Source: Rhizobium sp. NXC24
GTDB lineage: Bacteria > Pseudomonadota > Alphaproteobacteria > Rhizobiales > Rhizobiaceae
Length of the DNA: 64,000 bases
Assembly: GCF_002944315.1 (NCBI RefSeq)
Contig: NZ_CP024311.1
Span: 1,836,501 to 1,900,500 of the forward strand
Direction of reading: 5' to 3'
The notes under the pieces are model-generated. The model did no database searches and was not told the origin of the DNA. It was given only the letters and a program-made list of their open reading frames with translations. The position numbers and the translations under genes are program-made. Positions 18,956 through 31,141 of the stretch are shown here, piece by piece (the first letter of the stretch is position 1; each line of letters begins with the position of its first letter).

Positions 18956-20245
18956 TTAACGCTTGGAAACCGGAACGTATTCGCGCTGCGGTTCGCCGGT
19001 ATAGAGCTGGCGCGGGCGGCCGATACGCTGTTCCGGATCTTCGATCATCTCGTTCCACTGGGCGATCCAGCCGACGGTGCGGGCAAGCGCAAACAGCACC
19101 GTGAACATGGTCGTGGGGAAGCCGAGAGCCTTCAGCGTGATGCCGGAATAGAAGTCGACATTCGGGTAAAGCTTCTTCTCGATGAAATAGTCATCGGTCA
19201 GCGCGATACGCTCCAGTTCGATCGCGATGTCGAGCAGCGGATCGTCCTTAATGCCGAGTTCGCCGAGAACCTCGTGCGCCGTCTTCTGCATGATCTTGGC
19301 GCGCGGATCGTAGTTCTTGTAGACGCGATGACCGAAGCCCATCAGACGGAACGGATCGTTCTTGTCCTTGGCGCGGGCGATATATTCCGGAATGCGGTCA
19401 ACCGTGCCGATTTCCGTCAGCATGTTGAGCGCAGCTTCGTTGGCGCCGCCGTGAGCGGGACCCCAGAGGCAGGCGATGCCGGCGGCGACGCAAGCGAAGG
19501 GATTGGCGCCGGAAGAGCCCGCGAGGCGAACCGTCGATGTCGACGCATTCTGCTCGTGATCGGCGTGCAGGATGAAGATGCGGTCCATGGCGCGGGCAAG
19601 CACCGGGTTGACCACATATTCTTCGCAGGGCACGGCAAAGCACATGCGCAGGAAGTTCGACGCATAATCGAGGTCGTTCTTCGGGTAAACGAAGGGCTGG
19701 CCGATATGGTACTTGTAAGCCATGGCGGCAAGCGTCGGCATCTTGGCGATCATGCGCAGGCTTGCGACCATGCGCTGGTGCGGATCGGTGATGTCGGTGG
19801 AGTCGTGATAGAAGGCCGACAGAGCGCCGACGCAGCCGCACATGACGGCCATCGGATGCGCATCGCGACGGAAGCCGGTGAAGAAGCGAGACATCTGTTC
19901 ATGCACCATGGTGTGGTGCACGACCCGGTAATCGAAGTCCTTCTTCTGGGCTGCGGTCGGCAATTCGCCGTAGAGCAGCAGGTAACAGACTTCGAGGAAG
20001 TCGCCGTGTTCGGCAAGCTGTTCGATCGGATAACCGCGATGCAGCAGAACGCCTTCGTCGCCATCAATAAAGGTGATGCTGGATTCGCACGACGCAGTCG
20101 AAGTGAAGCCAGGATCGTAGGTGAAAGTGGAGGTGTTCTTATAAAGGGCACCAATATCAATGACACTTGGGCCGATGGTTCCGGACTTAACCGGCAAATC
20201 CACCGTCTTTTCACCCCAAGTTAGTTTCGCGCTTTGTTCCGTCAT
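18956..20245 (-). CDS. gltA: Citrate synthase (type II, hexameric class)
   Basis: 429 residues. Condenses acetyl-CoA and oxaloacetate to citrate at the entry of the TCA cycle. The catalytic residues sit in the expected blocks: His in [15 protein letters not shown], His in [13 protein letters not shown], and Asp in PNVDFYSG. The N-terminal extension ([20 protein letters not shown]) is of the Gram-negative, NADH-sensitive type. It is convergent with the lpxB operon and divergent from comEC, with 280 bp of shared upstream DNA. Acetyl-CoA would come from the PDH operon 11 kb away. Confidence 0.97.
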   Translation of the reverse strand: MTEQSAKLTWGEKTVDLPVKSGTIGPSVIDIGALYKNTSTFTYDPGFTSTASCESSITFIDGDEGVLLHRGYPIEQLAEHGDFLEVCYLLLYGELPTAAQKKDFDYRVVHHTMVHEQMSRFFTGFRRDAHPMAVMCGCVGALSAFYHDSTDITDPHQRMVASLRMIAKMPTLAAMAYKYHIGQPFVYPKNDLDYASNFLRMCFAVPCEEYVVNPVLARAMDRIFILHADHEQNASTSTVRLAGSSGANPFACVAAGIACLWGPAHGGANEAALNMLTEIGTVDRIPEYIARAKDKNDPFRLMGFGHRVYKNYDPRAKIMQKTAHEVLGELGIKDDPLLDIAIELERIALTDDYFIEKKLYPNVDFYSGITLKALGFPTTMFTVLFALARTVGWIAQWNEMIEDPEQRIGRPRQLYTGEPQREYVPVSKR

Positions 20246-20525
20246 GCTGATCCTCCAAGATTTGGCGGGATTGGCGCCTTAAAAAGCGCCAAAGGGTTAA
20301 GCGACTAACGATTAGCTATATGATCCAGAGCCTAATGCCAAGTTATCCTTACGCCTATTTGTGCATTGCAGTATCAACTTTTGGGCACTGCGGTAGAAGG
20401 GACCGTTTTGCGCAAGCGTGAATTAGCGTCTTTTGTCGGCGATGATGCCGATTTCAGTTGAAATCACTGGCCGGTGACGGCAAAACTCCCGCTATAGCTG
20501 TAGTTTTGCGTGGGCGCTGGAATAT

Positions 20526-22985
20526 ATGCCTAATTTAGAGGCACCGGATCCGCAGGTAGATAGTCGGGAATTGGCTGCGGTTGCCGTGCGCGAGCAGGGC
20601 GTGGGCGCCGTTATTTCTCGTGCCAAAGCGTCGCGGCCGGAGCGGACACAGGACCACGCCGCGCTTATTGCCCGTCTTCGCCTCGCGGCGGGCAGCATCC
20701 GACTCGGCATTTACCATTTAGCCGAAGAAGAGGCGGCGCACGGTCGCGCGATGCTATTTGCGCCGGTCTACATCGGCGCCGGCGCGATCGTCTGGTTCTC
20801 AGTCGGAGCCGATCCGCCGCCGCAGGCTGTTTTTACGGCCCTCCTTATCTTCGCTGTCGCATTCTTCCGCCAGCAGCAGGCGGGGCGAGTGCTACAGCAC
20901 ATATTGTTTGCCGGCATGCTGGTGTGCTCCGGCATGGCTCTGGCGCAATGCGAAACCTGGCGCGCATCGACGGTGATGCTCGACTCTGCGGTGACGACCA
21001 CCATCACCGGGCGGATCGAACGGCGTGAAGCCGACGACAAGGGCCGTTGGCGCTATGTCGTCGCCCTGGAGGCAACGGAAAAACCGACCATTCGCAGGCC
21101 GCCGGCGCAGATCACCATTTTCGTGCGCAAACAGCTCCAGCCCTTCGAACTCGGCGACCGCATTCAGGGTAGAGCGCGGTTGACGCCGCCGGCCGGACCT
21201 GCCTTGCCCGGCCTCAACGATTTCGCCTTCAGCGCCTATTTCGATGGCACCGGCGCGAATGGCTTTGCCTATGGAACGCCGACACTATTGTCACCGACTG
21301 GTGATGTAGTTCAGGGATCGGTCCTCGACAAGGCGGATATCTGGCTTGCCGGTTTGCGCAGCCATATCGGCGATAGAATCAGGACGCTTTTGCCCGGAGA
21401 CACCGGCGCCTTTGCGGCTTCGCTTGTCACCGATGAGAGACGAGCGATCTCAGACGATACGACGGAAGCGCTGCGGACCTCGGGTCTTGCGCATATCATC
21501 GCCATCTCCGGCCTGAACATGGCGCTCTCCGCGGGCATCTTTTATGTCGGTTTACGCTACGCCCTCAGTCTGTTTTTCGGCGTGGCACAGGCTTGGCCAA
21601 CAAAGAAGATTGCGGCCTTCGGCGCGCTAGTTACAGTGACGGCTTATTATCTCATTTCCGGCTTCGGGGTATCCGCGGAGCGTGCCTTCATCATGATGGC
21701 TATCATGCTGATCGCCGTGCTCTTCGACCGACCATCCATTAGCCTGCGCAACGTGGCGCTATCGGCGATAGTCATTCTCATACTGTCGCCTTCGCAGGCG
21801 CTCGGACCAAGTTTTCAGATGTCTTACGCCGCGACCCTGGCGTTGGTGTCCGGCTATTCGCTCTGGGCGAGGAGGCCGCATCGGGAGAGCGTTCTCTCCC
21901 GGTTCCGGGTCATGCGTCCGCTGCTCTTCGTTTCCCGTTTCTTCGGAAGCATATTGTCGACCTCTTTTATAGGCGGCGCATCGACGGCAATCTTCTCGAT
22001 AGAACATTTTCACCGGTTGGCGACATATGGCCTCGTTGCCAATCTGGCGGCTATGCCGGTCGTCTCCTTTGTCGTCATGCCGTTTGGCATGGCGGCGACG
22101 CTACTGATGCCATTTGGCGTTGATGCCCCTTTCTGGCAGATAACCGGCTGGGGACTTGATGTCGTCATCGTCATTGCCAAAACGGTTGCCGCCTGGGGCG
22201 GTAATATTCCCTTCGGCCGGCTGCCGGTCTGGCTGTTCCCGACGGTCATAGCCGGCTTCTTGCTGATGACCTTGCTGAGAACATGGCTGCGACATGCAGG
22301 TGCGCTCTTGATCACCGGTTCGGTCGCAGTCGTGGCGCTCGGCCCCGGTGTCCTGAAGCCTGATCTCATGATCTCCGAGGACGGCACGCTGGTCGCCTTG
22401 TTGCGCAACGGTGCGTTGACGACAAACCGCGAAAAACCGCCGGATTTCATCTTCGAGCAATGGCAAAGAGCATTGGCGATCACCGAGCAGCAACCGCCAA
22501 CGATGCTTCCGCCGGATAGTCAGCTCCCCAAAATCAGCAAATCAGACAAGCATCGTCGCCTGAATTCCGAAGAACAGAGCGCCGTTCGAAAGGCGATGGA
22601 TGCGGCATTAGACGCGGCCGGGCCGGGCGGTTTCGCCTGCCAAAAAGGTGCATGGTGCGTGGCAATGCTGGATAATGGCGACATGCTTGTCACCATTGAA
22701 GATGCCGCCTATCTCGCTCCGGCCTGCGACACGGCCAATATCGTCATCACCTCCGTACGGCTGCGTCTTGATCGCTGCCGCTCTGGCGCCACGCTCTTCA
22801 CAGGTGCAACATTGCGCCGCACAGGGTCCATCGAAATGAGCCTTAGCACCGATAAACCGATAATGACGGCAGCGTTTGAAAACCTTTCGCGGCCATGGAG
22901 CCTGCATCGCTCCTACGACTGGCGAACAGACACTTTTGGCGCGCCGCTCAAGCCGGCGTCACCGGTCAGTGATAGCGGCGAATGA
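20526..22985 (+). CDS. comEC: ComEC/Rec2 family membrane protein
   Basis: 819 residues. Polytopic inner-membrane protein of the DNA-uptake channel family. An N-terminal hydrophilic region (~70 residues) leads to membrane segments, a soluble OB-like DUF4131 region (~150-290), and then the Competence core with [20 protein letters not shown] and [15 protein letters not shown]. The C-terminal soluble part (~620-819) lacks the HxHxDH metal motif of the beta-lactamase-like nuclease domain. Natural transformation is not established for this lineage. Its 3' end overlaps the convergent lexA by 20 bp. Confidence 0.88.
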   Translation: MPNLEAPDPQVDSRELAAVAVREQGVGAVISRAKASRPERTQDHAALIARLRLAAGSIRLGIYHLAEEEAAHGRAMLFAPVYIGAGAIVWFSVGADPPPQAVFTALLIFAVAFFRQQQAGRVLQHILFAGMLVCSGMALAQCETWRASTVMLDSAVTTTITGRIERREADDKGRWRYVVALEATEKPTIRRPPAQITIFVRKQLQPFELGDRIQGRARLTPPAGPALPGLNDFAFSAYFDGTGANGFAYGTPTLLSPTGDVVQGSVLDKADIWLAGLRSHIGDRIRTLLPGDTGAFAASLVTDERRAISDDTTEALRTSGLAHIIAISGLNMALSAGIFYVGLRYALSLFFGVAQAWPTKKIAAFGALVTVTAYYLISGFGVSAERAFIMMAIMLIAVLFDRPSISLRNVALSAIVILILSPSQALGPSFQMSYAATLALVSGYSLWARRPHRESVLSRFRVMRPLLFVSRFFGSILSTSFIGGASTAIFSIEHFHRLATYGLVANLAAMPVVSFVVMPFGMAATLLMPFGVDAPFWQITGWGLDVVIVIAKTVAAWGGNIPFGRLPVWLFPTVIAGFLLMTLLRTWLRHAGALLITGSVAVVALGPGVLKPDLMISEDGTLVALLRNGALTTNREKPPDFIFEQWQRALAITEQQPPTMLPPDSQLPKISKSDKHRRLNSEEQSAVRKAMDAALDAAGPGGFACQKGAWCVAMLDNGDMLVTIEDAAYLAPACDTANIVITSVRLRLDRCRSGATLFTGATLRRTGSIEMSLSTDKPIMTAAFENLSRPWSLHRSYDWRTDTFGAPLKPASPVSDSGE

Positions 22986-23688
22986 GACCGACGAGCTTGC
23001 CTTGTACCTTCACTCGATCCGGCCCAAAGATGCGGGTTTCGTAAGCAGGGTTTGCCGCTTCAAGCGCGATCGAGGCTCCCTTGCGGCGGAAGCGCTTCAA
23101 TGTCGCCTCTTCATCATCGACGAGAGCGACGACGATGTCGCCGGGATTGGCGGTCGTGGCGTTGCGGATGATGACGGTATCGCCGTCAAAGATGCCGGCA
23201 TCGATCATGGAGTCGCCCTTGACCTCCAGCGCATAATGCTCGCCGGAGCCGAGCATGTCGGCGGGAACGGTGATGTCGTGAGTATTGTTCTGGATGGCCG
23301 AGATCGGAACGCCGGCGGCAATGCGGCCCATGACGGGTACCGAAACCGAACTGTTGTTGTCCTCACTCACCGGCTTGGTGGGTGCGGGCGGCGGCACAAG
23401 TTGCGGCTTGCCAAGGCTACCCTCGATGACGCTTGGCGAAAAGCCGCGGCGAGGCTGCAGGCTCGGGCTATAGGCCTCCGGTAGCTTGATGACCTCCAGC
23501 GCCCGGGCCCGGTTCGGCAGGCGACGGATGAAGCCGCGTTCTTCCAAAGCCGTGATGAGACGGTGAATACCGGATTTGGACGCAAGGTCCAGCGCATCTT
23601 TCATCTCGTCGAAAGATGGCGGAACACCGGACTCCTTCATTCGTTCGTGAATGAAGAGAAGCAGTTCCTGCTGCTTGCGCGTCAACAT
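22966..23688 (-). CDS. lexA: SOS repressor LexA
   Basis: 240 residues. Represses DNA-damage genes and self-cleaves when RecA is activated. An N-terminal winged helix (1-65, [20 protein letters not shown]) is followed by a linker and the S24 peptidase domain. The cleavage bond is A125-G126 in GRIAAGVP, with catalytic S160 (KGDSMIDAG) and K198 (EEATLKRF). The ATG at 23688 is chosen for the conserved MLTRKQQ start; the frame continues upstream to 23805 but without a family match. An SOS box lies 60 bp upstream, so it should repress itself. Confidence 0.97.
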   Translation of the reverse strand: MLTRKQQELLLFIHERMKESGVPPSFDEMKDALDLASKSGIHRLITALEERGFIRRLPNRARALEVIKLPEAYSPSLQPRRGFSPSVIEGSLGKPQLVPPPAPTKPVSEDNNSSVSVPVMGRIAAGVPISAIQNNTHDITVPADMLGSGEHYALEVKGDSMIDAGIFDGDTVIIRNATTANPGDIVVALVDDEEATLKRFRRKGASIALEAANPAYETRIFGPDRVKVQGKLVGLIRRYH

Positions 23689-24081
23689 CGTTTTGAACCT
23701 CGGGACTGAGAAGGTGTCGTGAAACAAATCCAGAACGGACACTATATGTTCCATATGTGTTCCGCAAGCCCTTAAATTTCGGTGAACATTTTGTAGGTGC
23801 ATCAAATAAATGGGAACATAACAGGTCCCGGGCAGATGACTTTTTTCCCGGCACCTTCAAACTAAATAGCAGAAATATATGCGGAATCGGGCGAAGCAAA
23901 ATTTCGGACGATCCCAAAACGGATTATCTCCAAGGCGGCGAAAAGCCATGTTCTTCGTTCTATAAGCTCTTTGGAGGACGACACTCTCCGAACCATGGAG
24001 AGCAAGCTATGGATCTGACTGGGAATCCGGATTTCTGAGGGGCCGGGATTGGTGCCATCCGTAGTAATATTCGATGGGATA
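23689..24081. other. 393-bp intergenic region, lexA to DUF2721 gene
   Basis: Apart from the SOS box near the lexA end I see no convincing gene. A short plus-strand reading frame at 23757-24038 has unrhizobial composition and no family match. A CTCTCC/GGAGAG hairpin lies at 23984-24002, beside a tiny frame encoding seven residues, with no supporting evidence for a leader function. Confidence 0.5.
23748..23762 (-). promoter_or_regulatory. LexA-binding SOS box (GTTC-N7-GTTC)
   Basis: GTTC at 23748-23751 and GTTC at 23759-23762 are separated by exactly seven bases (CATATGT). This is the established alphaproteobacterial LexA operator, read as GAAC-N7-GAAC on the lexA strand. It lies 60 bp before the lexA start, as expected for autoregulation. 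Confidence 0.9.
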
Positions 24082-24573
24082 TCAATAGGTTGAACTTTTC
24101 CTCGAACTCCCGTGCCGGTGCTCGAGCAAGGTACGGTCGTTGGCGATCTGCCTTAGCATGCTGCGCCCGGCCAGAATCATCTCGACGAGAAAGGCCACAA
24201 AGGCGCCCATGAGTGCGAAGACGGCAAGGCCAAAGAGCCAGAGCAGCAATTGCTCGCGAAATTGCTGTCGAATTGCACCGCCCATGAGGCCGAGCGTCGC
24301 AAGGCATGTGAACACGCCCGATGCCGTGCCGAGCAGAACTGCGATCTCCAGCGCCAATGTTCGCCGTCGCAGATAATAGAGCTGCAGCAACCGCGTTTCA
24401 TCCGGGTCCTCAGAGGTCACCCGTTCGAAAAGGCTGTTGACCCGGTCGGAGACGCGGGCGAGCCTGGCCGAGAAGACATTGAGGCACCCGGCGGTGCCCG
24501 CCAGCAGAAAGACCGGTGTCAGCGCTATTTGAATAACGTGCGCGGCAATAGACGTCAGATGGTCATTCAGCAC
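24082..24573 (-). CDS. DUF2721 membrane protein
   Basis: 163 residues. The N-terminal hydrophobic segment (IQIALTPVFLLAGTAGCLNV) is followed by the family-typical FSARLARVSDRVNSLF, then two more membrane segments (about 70-95 and 105-130). This arrangement matches DUF2721, a family of unknown function. It sits on the same strand as the MscS-type gene, about 105 bp downstream of it, and the two might share a transcript. No catalytic residues are evident. Confidence 0.8.
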   Translation of the reverse strand: MLNDHLTSIAAHVIQIALTPVFLLAGTAGCLNVFSARLARVSDRVNSLFERVTSEDPDETRLLQLYYLRRRTLALEIAVLLGTASGVFTCLATLGLMGGAIRQQFREQLLLWLFGLAVFALMGAFVAFLVEMILAGRSMLRQIANDRTLLEHRHGSSRKSSTY

Positions 24574-24678
24574 ATTGGATCTCCTTTCTGTCCAACGTCA
24601 TCCGGTATCGGCTCCAGGGTTGTCGCCTTGCCAAAGAGGGCGCGGAGATGAGGCTGGTGACTGATCTCGCGCGAACGT

Positions 24679-26838
24679 TCAGGTCGGCGGCGCTGCCGAT
24701 TGCGTCATTTGCTCAGCGATCTTCTTTCTCTGCAGTGTCATGGCTGCGATCGCGGCATCGGATTTTTCCTCGCCACCCACCTGCACTGTCGGCTGAGCGA
24801 AGTCGATGCCGTTTTCCATGAAGGCGTCGCGGATCATGGTATAGGCCTGGCGCCGTATGTAGGTTTGCCGACCGGGGAGGGCGGTAAAAGCAAAGCTCAG
24901 TTCGATACCGAAGTCGCCAATTTGCTCCACCCCCTTCATTTTCAGGGTCTCAAGAATCTGCGGTCCGATTTCCGGATCTTCTTTCAACTGCTCTCCGATT
25001 TGCTTGACGATCCTTTTCGCCTTGGCGACGTCGGTATTGAACGGAACCCGTAGCAGGAATTTATCGATCGCCCAGTCGCGGCTCATGTTCTGAACGGCGC
25101 CGAGTTCGCCGAAGGGAACTGTGAACACCGGACCATGATGATGTCGAAGCCTGACGGAACGCAGGCTGAACGATTCCACGGTTCCCTTGTAGCTGCCGCT
25201 TTGAACGTATTCGCCGACGCGGAAGGCATCGTCCATCAGGTAGAAAATGCCGCTGACGATATCCTTGACGAGCGTTTGCGAGCCGAAGCCGATCGCCACG
25301 CCGAATATGCCGGCCCCCGCAATCAACGGCCCGATCTGCACGCCCATTTCGGACAGCACGGTGAGGACGGCGGCTGCGATAACGATGGCTGCCAGTGCGT
25401 TGCGGAAGATCGGCAACAGGGTGCGAAGGCGGCCCGCGCGCGCGGCTTCCGCCGATGGCGAGGAGGCACTGCTATCGGCGGCGCTCAATTTCTCGTCAAT
25501 GAATGCCCTCGACAATTGCCAGCAGAGATCGGCCAAAATCAGAACGACGACGCTCTTCAGCGCACCGCGAACAGCGGCGTCGATCGCCGGATTTTCTCGT
25601 GCGAGGATGTTGGGATCATAGTGCCAGACGACGGTAATCCAGGCGACCGCGGCTACGATGACGAGCGCCCGCGCACCGCGGATGGCCAGCACCATGCGCG
25701 CACTGTTCTTGTTGTCACCAGGCCAGCGTCCCTTTGCGAATGCTTCGGCCGTCCGTCCGACGGCAGTCAATAGCCCCGGAAGAACAACGACATAGATGCC
25801 AAGCCAGAAAAGGCCGACGAAGTTGGCCACCCAAAGAAGCCAGAGGCAGGCAACGTAGAGTGAATAAAGGATGTTCATAAGCGTCAGCTGTCGGGCAGCG
25901 GTTTCCTTGCCCGGTCGCCGCCATACGGCTTCGAGCGTAATCAGCAATAGGAGAATGGAGAACCCGTGGGAGACGACGGTGCCGACATCTCCGTCGATGG
26001 AGAGCGGTCTGGTCAGCGACGTCGTGGCGCCGGCTATCGCCAAAACGGCAATGAAGAGACAAGCCCTACGATAGCCGAAGGCCGACAGAGAGCCCGCGTC
26101 CATCGATAGTCTGCAGACGGCAAATGCGAGGCGAGCGGCAATGAATGCCGTCAGATAAAACAGGATCACCACATGCAGTAGCGGCGGCCAGTCAATGGCT
26201 AGGAAAATGGCGGAGCTGACGAGGGTGAAAGTAATCCACGGTCCTAATTCTCCGATCGTATGTGCGACAAGAGGATTTGGAAACTGGGCTTTCAGGACGG
26301 TTTTCTTGAAAAACCATTCCGCAGCGAGACCGACGCAGACCAATGCGGCGAACATGACGACGGCAGGCGCAAAGCCGTTGTTCCTTGCCTGCTCACGCAC
26401 CCTGCTCGCTGCAGCGGCGAGCTGCCCCGGTACATTGGGAATCGCCGACCGTAGCGCCTTATATCGGGCGCGAGCGCGGGCCTCTCCGGTTTCGACCAGC
26501 GTCGCCGTCGCCGAAGGTGCCGGCTGTTGCTCGGCTGCTTGCCGCTTTTCCAGCCATTGGCGCAGCTCCGGATCATTCATCAGACGCAGCAATTCCGATA
26601 GCTTTGCAGGCGGTGCTGTGGGGGCCGTTTCGGGGGTCTGCGCGTGGCACAGTTGCGGCGCAATAGCCGTGAAAACAAGGATAAGTGCAACGGCGACCAA
26701 GCCGCTGGGCATAAGGGAAATCAAGCGAGCGACAGAATCCGTGAACCTTCGGACGTGGCCCACCAGGGCCAGACAAAGAGAAGCCGTCAAATGTAAGACC
26801 GGGCGTATGGGCGCCCCCTCGACGAGCATCAAGCGCAT
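24679..26838 (-). CDS. MscS-family mechanosensitive ion channel
   Basis: About 719 residues. A large N-terminal periplasmic and multi-spanning region precedes the MscS core. The pore helix region is GPLIAGAGIFGVAIGFGSQT followed by LVKDIVSGIFYLMDDAFRVG, and the beta domain has VESFSLRSVRLRHHHGPVF. MscS channels release solutes on hypo-osmotic shock. The start is uncertain: ATG 26838 lies just after GGGGGAG, while an internal ATG at 26712 would begin directly with a clean signal peptide (VALILVFTAIAPQLCHAQ). It is divergent from the VOC gene. Confidence 0.88.
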   Translation of the reverse strand: MRLMLVEGAPIRPVLHLTASLCLALVGHVRRFTDSVARLISLMPSGLVAVALILVFTAIAPQLCHAQTPETAPTAPPAKLSELLRLMNDPELRQWLEKRQAAEQQPAPSATATLVETGEARARARYKALRSAIPNVPGQLAAAASRVREQARNNGFAPAVVMFAALVCVGLAAEWFFKKTVLKAQFPNPLVAHTIGELGPWITFTLVSSAIFLAIDWPPLLHVVILFYLTAFIAARLAFAVCRLSMDAGSLSAFGYRRACLFIAVLAIAGATTSLTRPLSIDGDVGTVVSHGFSILLLLITLEAVWRRPGKETAARQLTLMNILYSLYVACLWLLWVANFVGLFWLGIYVVVLPGLLTAVGRTAEAFAKGRWPGDNKNSARMVLAIRGARALVIVAAVAWITVVWHYDPNILARENPAIDAAVRGALKSVVVLILADLCWQLSRAFIDEKLSAADSSASSPSAEAARAGRLRTLLPIFRNALAAIVIAAAVLTVLSEMGVQIGPLIAGAGIFGVAIGFGSQTLVKDIVSGIFYLMDDAFRVGEYVQSGSYKGTVESFSLRSVRLRHHHGPVFTVPFGELGAVQNMSRDWAIDKFLLRVPFNTDVAKAKRIVKQIGEQLKEDPEIGPQILETLKMKGVEQIGDFGIELSFAFTALPGRQTYIRRQAYTMIRDAFMENGIDFAQPTVQVGGEEKSDAAIAAMTLQRKKIAEQMTQSAAPPT

Positions 26839-27250
26839 GTCTCCCCCAAGCACCCGACAATCAGATTGAGTACTGCTGCAAAGATAGAAGTAACGACGGG
26901 CCGCTTTTCTGCCTTTCCGAGATCGGATGGTGAATTGCGTTGCCGTTGGACAATCCGAACTGAAGAATGCGCGTCTTTGTCTTGCTGCCGGGAAACGGAC
27001 TTTTCGGCGCTATCCTCACCCGTATCACTTACCTGTTGCCGCACTACAGGTCATTTATTGCAGTATGATGCGGATATTGCTCGAATTATTGCCCTCTCAC
27101 AAGGGAGAGTTTGGTGCCAGCACATATATAATTCGGCTAGTTCGCGTGCGGATTTTTGCGGGAGCGCTCTTCTGTCGTCTGCTCCGACGCTTTGATCTTG
27201 AATTGAGCGGCAGATGGGCGCAAACCTGCCGACGAATGAAGGGGGAGACC
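26839..27250. other. 412-bp divergent intergenic region
   Basis: Separates the minus-strand MscS-type gene from the plus-strand VOC gene. Reading frames here are short and out of register with known families. It probably holds both promoters; I could not identify specific boxes. Confidence 0.4.
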
Positions 27251-28138
27251 ATGACCTCATCGCCGCATCCGCTGGATCATCTCGTTCTGCCGACGGTCAA
27301 TATCGCCTTGGCGCGGGAGCGGCTGGGCAAGCTTGGTTTCACCGTAGCGTCCGATGCCCGACATCCCTTCGGCACGGAGAATGCCTGCGTTTTCTTTGCT
27401 GACAGGACCTATCTGGAACCCTTGGGTGTTGCATCGCAGGAGCAGTGCGAGGCGAGCGTGGGGGAGGGCAATGTTTTCGTCGCCCGCGACCAAGCCTACC
27501 GTTTTCGCATCGGCGATGAGGGATTTTCGGCCGTCGTTTTCGGCACGGACGACGCGGTCGCCGATGACGAACGATTCCGGGTCAACACCATATCAGCCGG
27601 AAACATGCTGGATTTTGCCCGGCCGATGCGTATGCCGGATGGCTCGGAGGTGACGGCAGGTTTCCGTCTTGCTTTCGCAGCCGATTTGCGTTCGCCGGAT
27701 TTCTTCACCTTCTGCTGCCAGCGCATCAATCCATTGCCGGCCGATCGCGGCGCCCTGGAGCGGCATGCCAATGGCGTGACCGGCATAGCAAGGGTTGCCG
27801 TCTCGGCGCCGAATCCGGCTGCGTTCCGTGGCTTTTTCGAGCAGGTCGTCGATGGACCAAAGATATCGGATCATTCCTTCGGCTTGACGATCCACGCGGC
27901 CAATACCGGGATCGAGGTTCTGACCCCGGAGGGCATGGAAGCCTTCTACGATCTATCCTTGTCGGGGGACGATCCCGGCCTTCGCGCACGGGCAATCCTT
28001 TTCAAGACGCGCGATCTTTCCGTGACATCGTCGCATTTGGCTGCTAACGGCGTCACATACACGCGTAAGAACAATCGTATTTTGGCAAAGCCCGCCCCCG
28101 GACAGGGCGCGTTGTTCGCCTTCGAGGAGATAGCATGA
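27251..28138 (+). CDS. VOC (glyoxalase-like) family protein
   Basis: 295 residues from the ATG at 27251, preceded by GGGGGAG. The opening [20 protein letters not shown] with its metal-type His, and the paired beta-alpha modules (residues ~8-150 and ~165-290, the latter starting [20 protein letters not shown]), indicate a Glyoxalase_3 type vicinal oxygen chelate fold. Substrate is unknown; such proteins can be dioxygenases, isomerases or binding proteins. Its TGA overlaps the kdsA ATG (ATGA), so it is translated with kdsA, though no functional link is known. Confidence 0.8.
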   Translation: MTSSPHPLDHLVLPTVNIALARERLGKLGFTVASDARHPFGTENACVFFADRTYLEPLGVASQEQCEASVGEGNVFVARDQAYRFRIGDEGFSAVVFGTDDAVADDERFRVNTISAGNMLDFARPMRMPDGSEVTAGFRLAFAADLRSPDFFTFCCQRINPLPADRGALERHANGVTGIARVAVSAPNPAAFRGFFEQVVDGPKISDHSFGLTIHAANTGIEVLTPEGMEAFYDLSLSGDDPGLRARAILFKTRDLSVTSSHLAANGVTYTRKNNRILAKPAPGQGALFAFEEIA

Positions 28139-28974
28139 GCACCAATTCCGAAGTGATCGTCGGCGAGGGCGCATCCAAGGTTCTGTTTTCCAATAGCGCC
28201 AAGCTGTCGCTGATCGCCGGCCCCTGCCAGATGGAAAGCCGCGATCATGCCTTCATGATCGCCGGCGTGTTGAAGGAACTCTGCGACAAGCTCGGTATCG
28301 GTCTTGTCTACAAGTCGTCCTTCGACAAGGCGAACCGCACGTCGCTCTCCGGCAAGCGCGGCATCGGGCTGGAAAAGGCATTGGAGGTCTTTGCCGATCT
28401 CAAGAAGGAATATGGCTTTCCCGTCTTGACCGACATCCATACGGAAGAACAGTGCGCCATTGTCGCCAAGACGGTCGATATTCTGCAAATCCCGGCCTTT
28501 CTGTCGCGCCAGACCGATCTTCTTGTCGCAGCCGCCAAGACCGGCCGCGTCGTCAACATCAAGAAGGGTCAGTTCCTCGCGCCCTGGGACATGAAGAACG
28601 TGCTCGCCAAGCTGAATGAGAGCGGCAATCCCAATGTGCTTCTGTGCGAGCGCGGCGCGTCCTTCGGTTACAATACGCTCGTTTCCGACATGCGCTCGCT
28701 GCCGATCATGGCGGCGATGGGTGCGCCGGTGATTTTCGATGCGACGCATTCCGTACAGCAGCCGGGCGGACAGGGTGGTTCGACGGGCGGCGACCGCCGA
28801 TTCGTCGAAACCCTGGCGCGCGCAGCGGTCGCTGTCGGCGTCGCCGGCCTCTTCGTCGAGACGCATGAGGATCCGGACAATGCCCCTTCGGACGGTCCGA
28901 ACATGGTTTATCTGAAGGACATGCCGCGGCTTCTGGAAAAGCTGCTTGCCTTCGACGCGATCGCCAAGGCCTGA
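28135..28974 (+). CDS. kdsA: 3-deoxy-8-phosphooctulonate synthase
   Basis: 279 residues. Condenses phosphoenolpyruvate and arabinose 5-phosphate to Kdo-8-phosphate for the lipopolysaccharide inner core. Family motifs are [68 protein letters not shown] and [20 protein letters not shown]. The next gene, eno, makes its substrate phosphoenolpyruvate. Overlaps the VOC gene stop by 4 bp. Confidence 0.97.
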   Translation: MSTNSEVIVGEGASKVLFSNSAKLSLIAGPCQMESRDHAFMIAGVLKELCDKLGIGLVYKSSFDKANRTSLSGKRGIGLEKALEVFADLKKEYGFPVLTDIHTEEQCAIVAKTVDILQIPAFLSRQTDLLVAAAKTGRVVNIKKGQFLAPWDMKNVLAKLNESGNPNVLLCERGASFGYNTLVSDMRSLPIMAAMGAPVIFDATHSVQQPGGQGGSTGGDRRFVETLARAAVAVGVAGLFVETHEDPDNAPSDGPNMVYLKDMPRLLEKLLAFDAIAKA

Positions 28975-29102
28975 GAAATGGGAGGCGTTCAACAGGCTGA
29001 CATGAATTTGCGCTACGCGGCCTGTAGGCGCTTCAATCGAGGATGCGGGGCGGCATTGTAATTTCCGCACCTTCGACTTAGACAGATTTCAATCGATTAT
29101 AA

Positions 29103-30398
<1,296 letters not shown>

Positions 30399-30498
30399 TA
30401 ATGCATACCCCTGAAAATCCAAGGGATTTTCGCAAAGGCCTATTCTGCGTCGGGTAACAATCCGAGTCGCCTTATAAGCCAATAATTTCCAGCTCTTG

Positions 30499-30524
30499 AA
30501 CCGCGCCTTCGGGCGCGGTTTTTT
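30499..30524 (+). terminator. Intrinsic terminator after eno
   Basis: AACCGCGCC at 30499-30507 pairs with GGCGCGGTT at 30512-30520 across a TTCG tetraloop, followed by four T. The stable UUCG-type loop and U-tract make this a strong terminator. Confidence 0.9.
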
Positions 30525-30672
30525 GTTGGAAAAATGGCAGAGTCAACGGATGGTTAATCTCTGGCGGCTAGTGTTGTCATAGATGTTTGATTTAGCATGA
30601 TCTTATCCGGAAACCCGTTGTGCGGACCTGAGGTCGGGATCATTCTCGGTAGAGCCTTTTGAGCAAGCGAGT

Positions 30673-30984
30673 ATGTGGACAAAATATCATAAGAAGAGAA
30701 AGTTCGGCCGTTTCGTTCTCCCCGCTATCACGGTCGCCTTCGTGAGCTATTTCGGCTACCACTGCGTTCACGGCGACTACGGTCTGAAGGCAACCGAGGT
30801 TTTCGAGAAGCAGCGCATCGACCGCGGCAAAGAGCTTGCCGATCTCGTCGCCAGGCGCGAACACCTTGAAAAGGAAGTAGCTTTGCTCAGCGATGGCTCG
30901 CTGGACAAGGATATGCTCGACCAATATGCGCGCTATCAACTGACCTATTCCAAAGCCGACGAGATCGTTATTTTCAACAAATAG
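30673..30984 (+). CDS. FtsB/DivIC-like septum formation protein
   Basis: 103 residues. A short cytoplasmic N-terminus, one membrane segment (about 14-33, FVLPAITVAFVSYFGYHCV) and a coiled coil (about 45-85, KQRIDRGKELADLVARREHL) match the FtsB/DivIC family. In E. coli FtsB forms a complex with FtsL and FtsQ in the divisome. The position between eno and the PDH operon is the usual one for this gene in alphaproteobacteria. It has its own terminator. Confidence 0.88.
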   Translation: MWTKYHKKRKFGRFVLPAITVAFVSYFGYHCVHGDYGLKATEVFEKQRIDRGKELADLVARREHLEKEVALLSDGSLDKDMLDQYARYQLTYSKADEIVIFNK

Positions 30985-30986
30985 CC

Positions 30987-31020
30987 GCAATTAACCGAAT
31001 TTCGGTTAATTGCCTTTTTT
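30987..31020 (+). terminator. Intrinsic terminator after the ftsB-like gene
   Basis: GCAATTAACCGA at 30987-30998 pairs perfectly with TCGGTTAATTGC at 31002-31013 over a 3-nt loop, followed by CTTTTTT. It separates the ftsB-like gene from the PDH operon. Confidence 0.9.
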
Positions 31021-31141
31021 GTAAGCATATCAATCGCTTGCAAAGAATATGAGCCATGCAATTATAGCATTGCTGTGGCGAGCAATCTTCCCTATGTTAC
31101 GCGGCACTACAAAACGAGGCTACTCACATAGGGAGGGTTGA

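Noticed and set aside
23757..24038. Plus-strand 93-codon frame after the SOS box
   Set aside because: Starts inside the regulatory region, has no ribosome binding site and an atypical amino acid composition.
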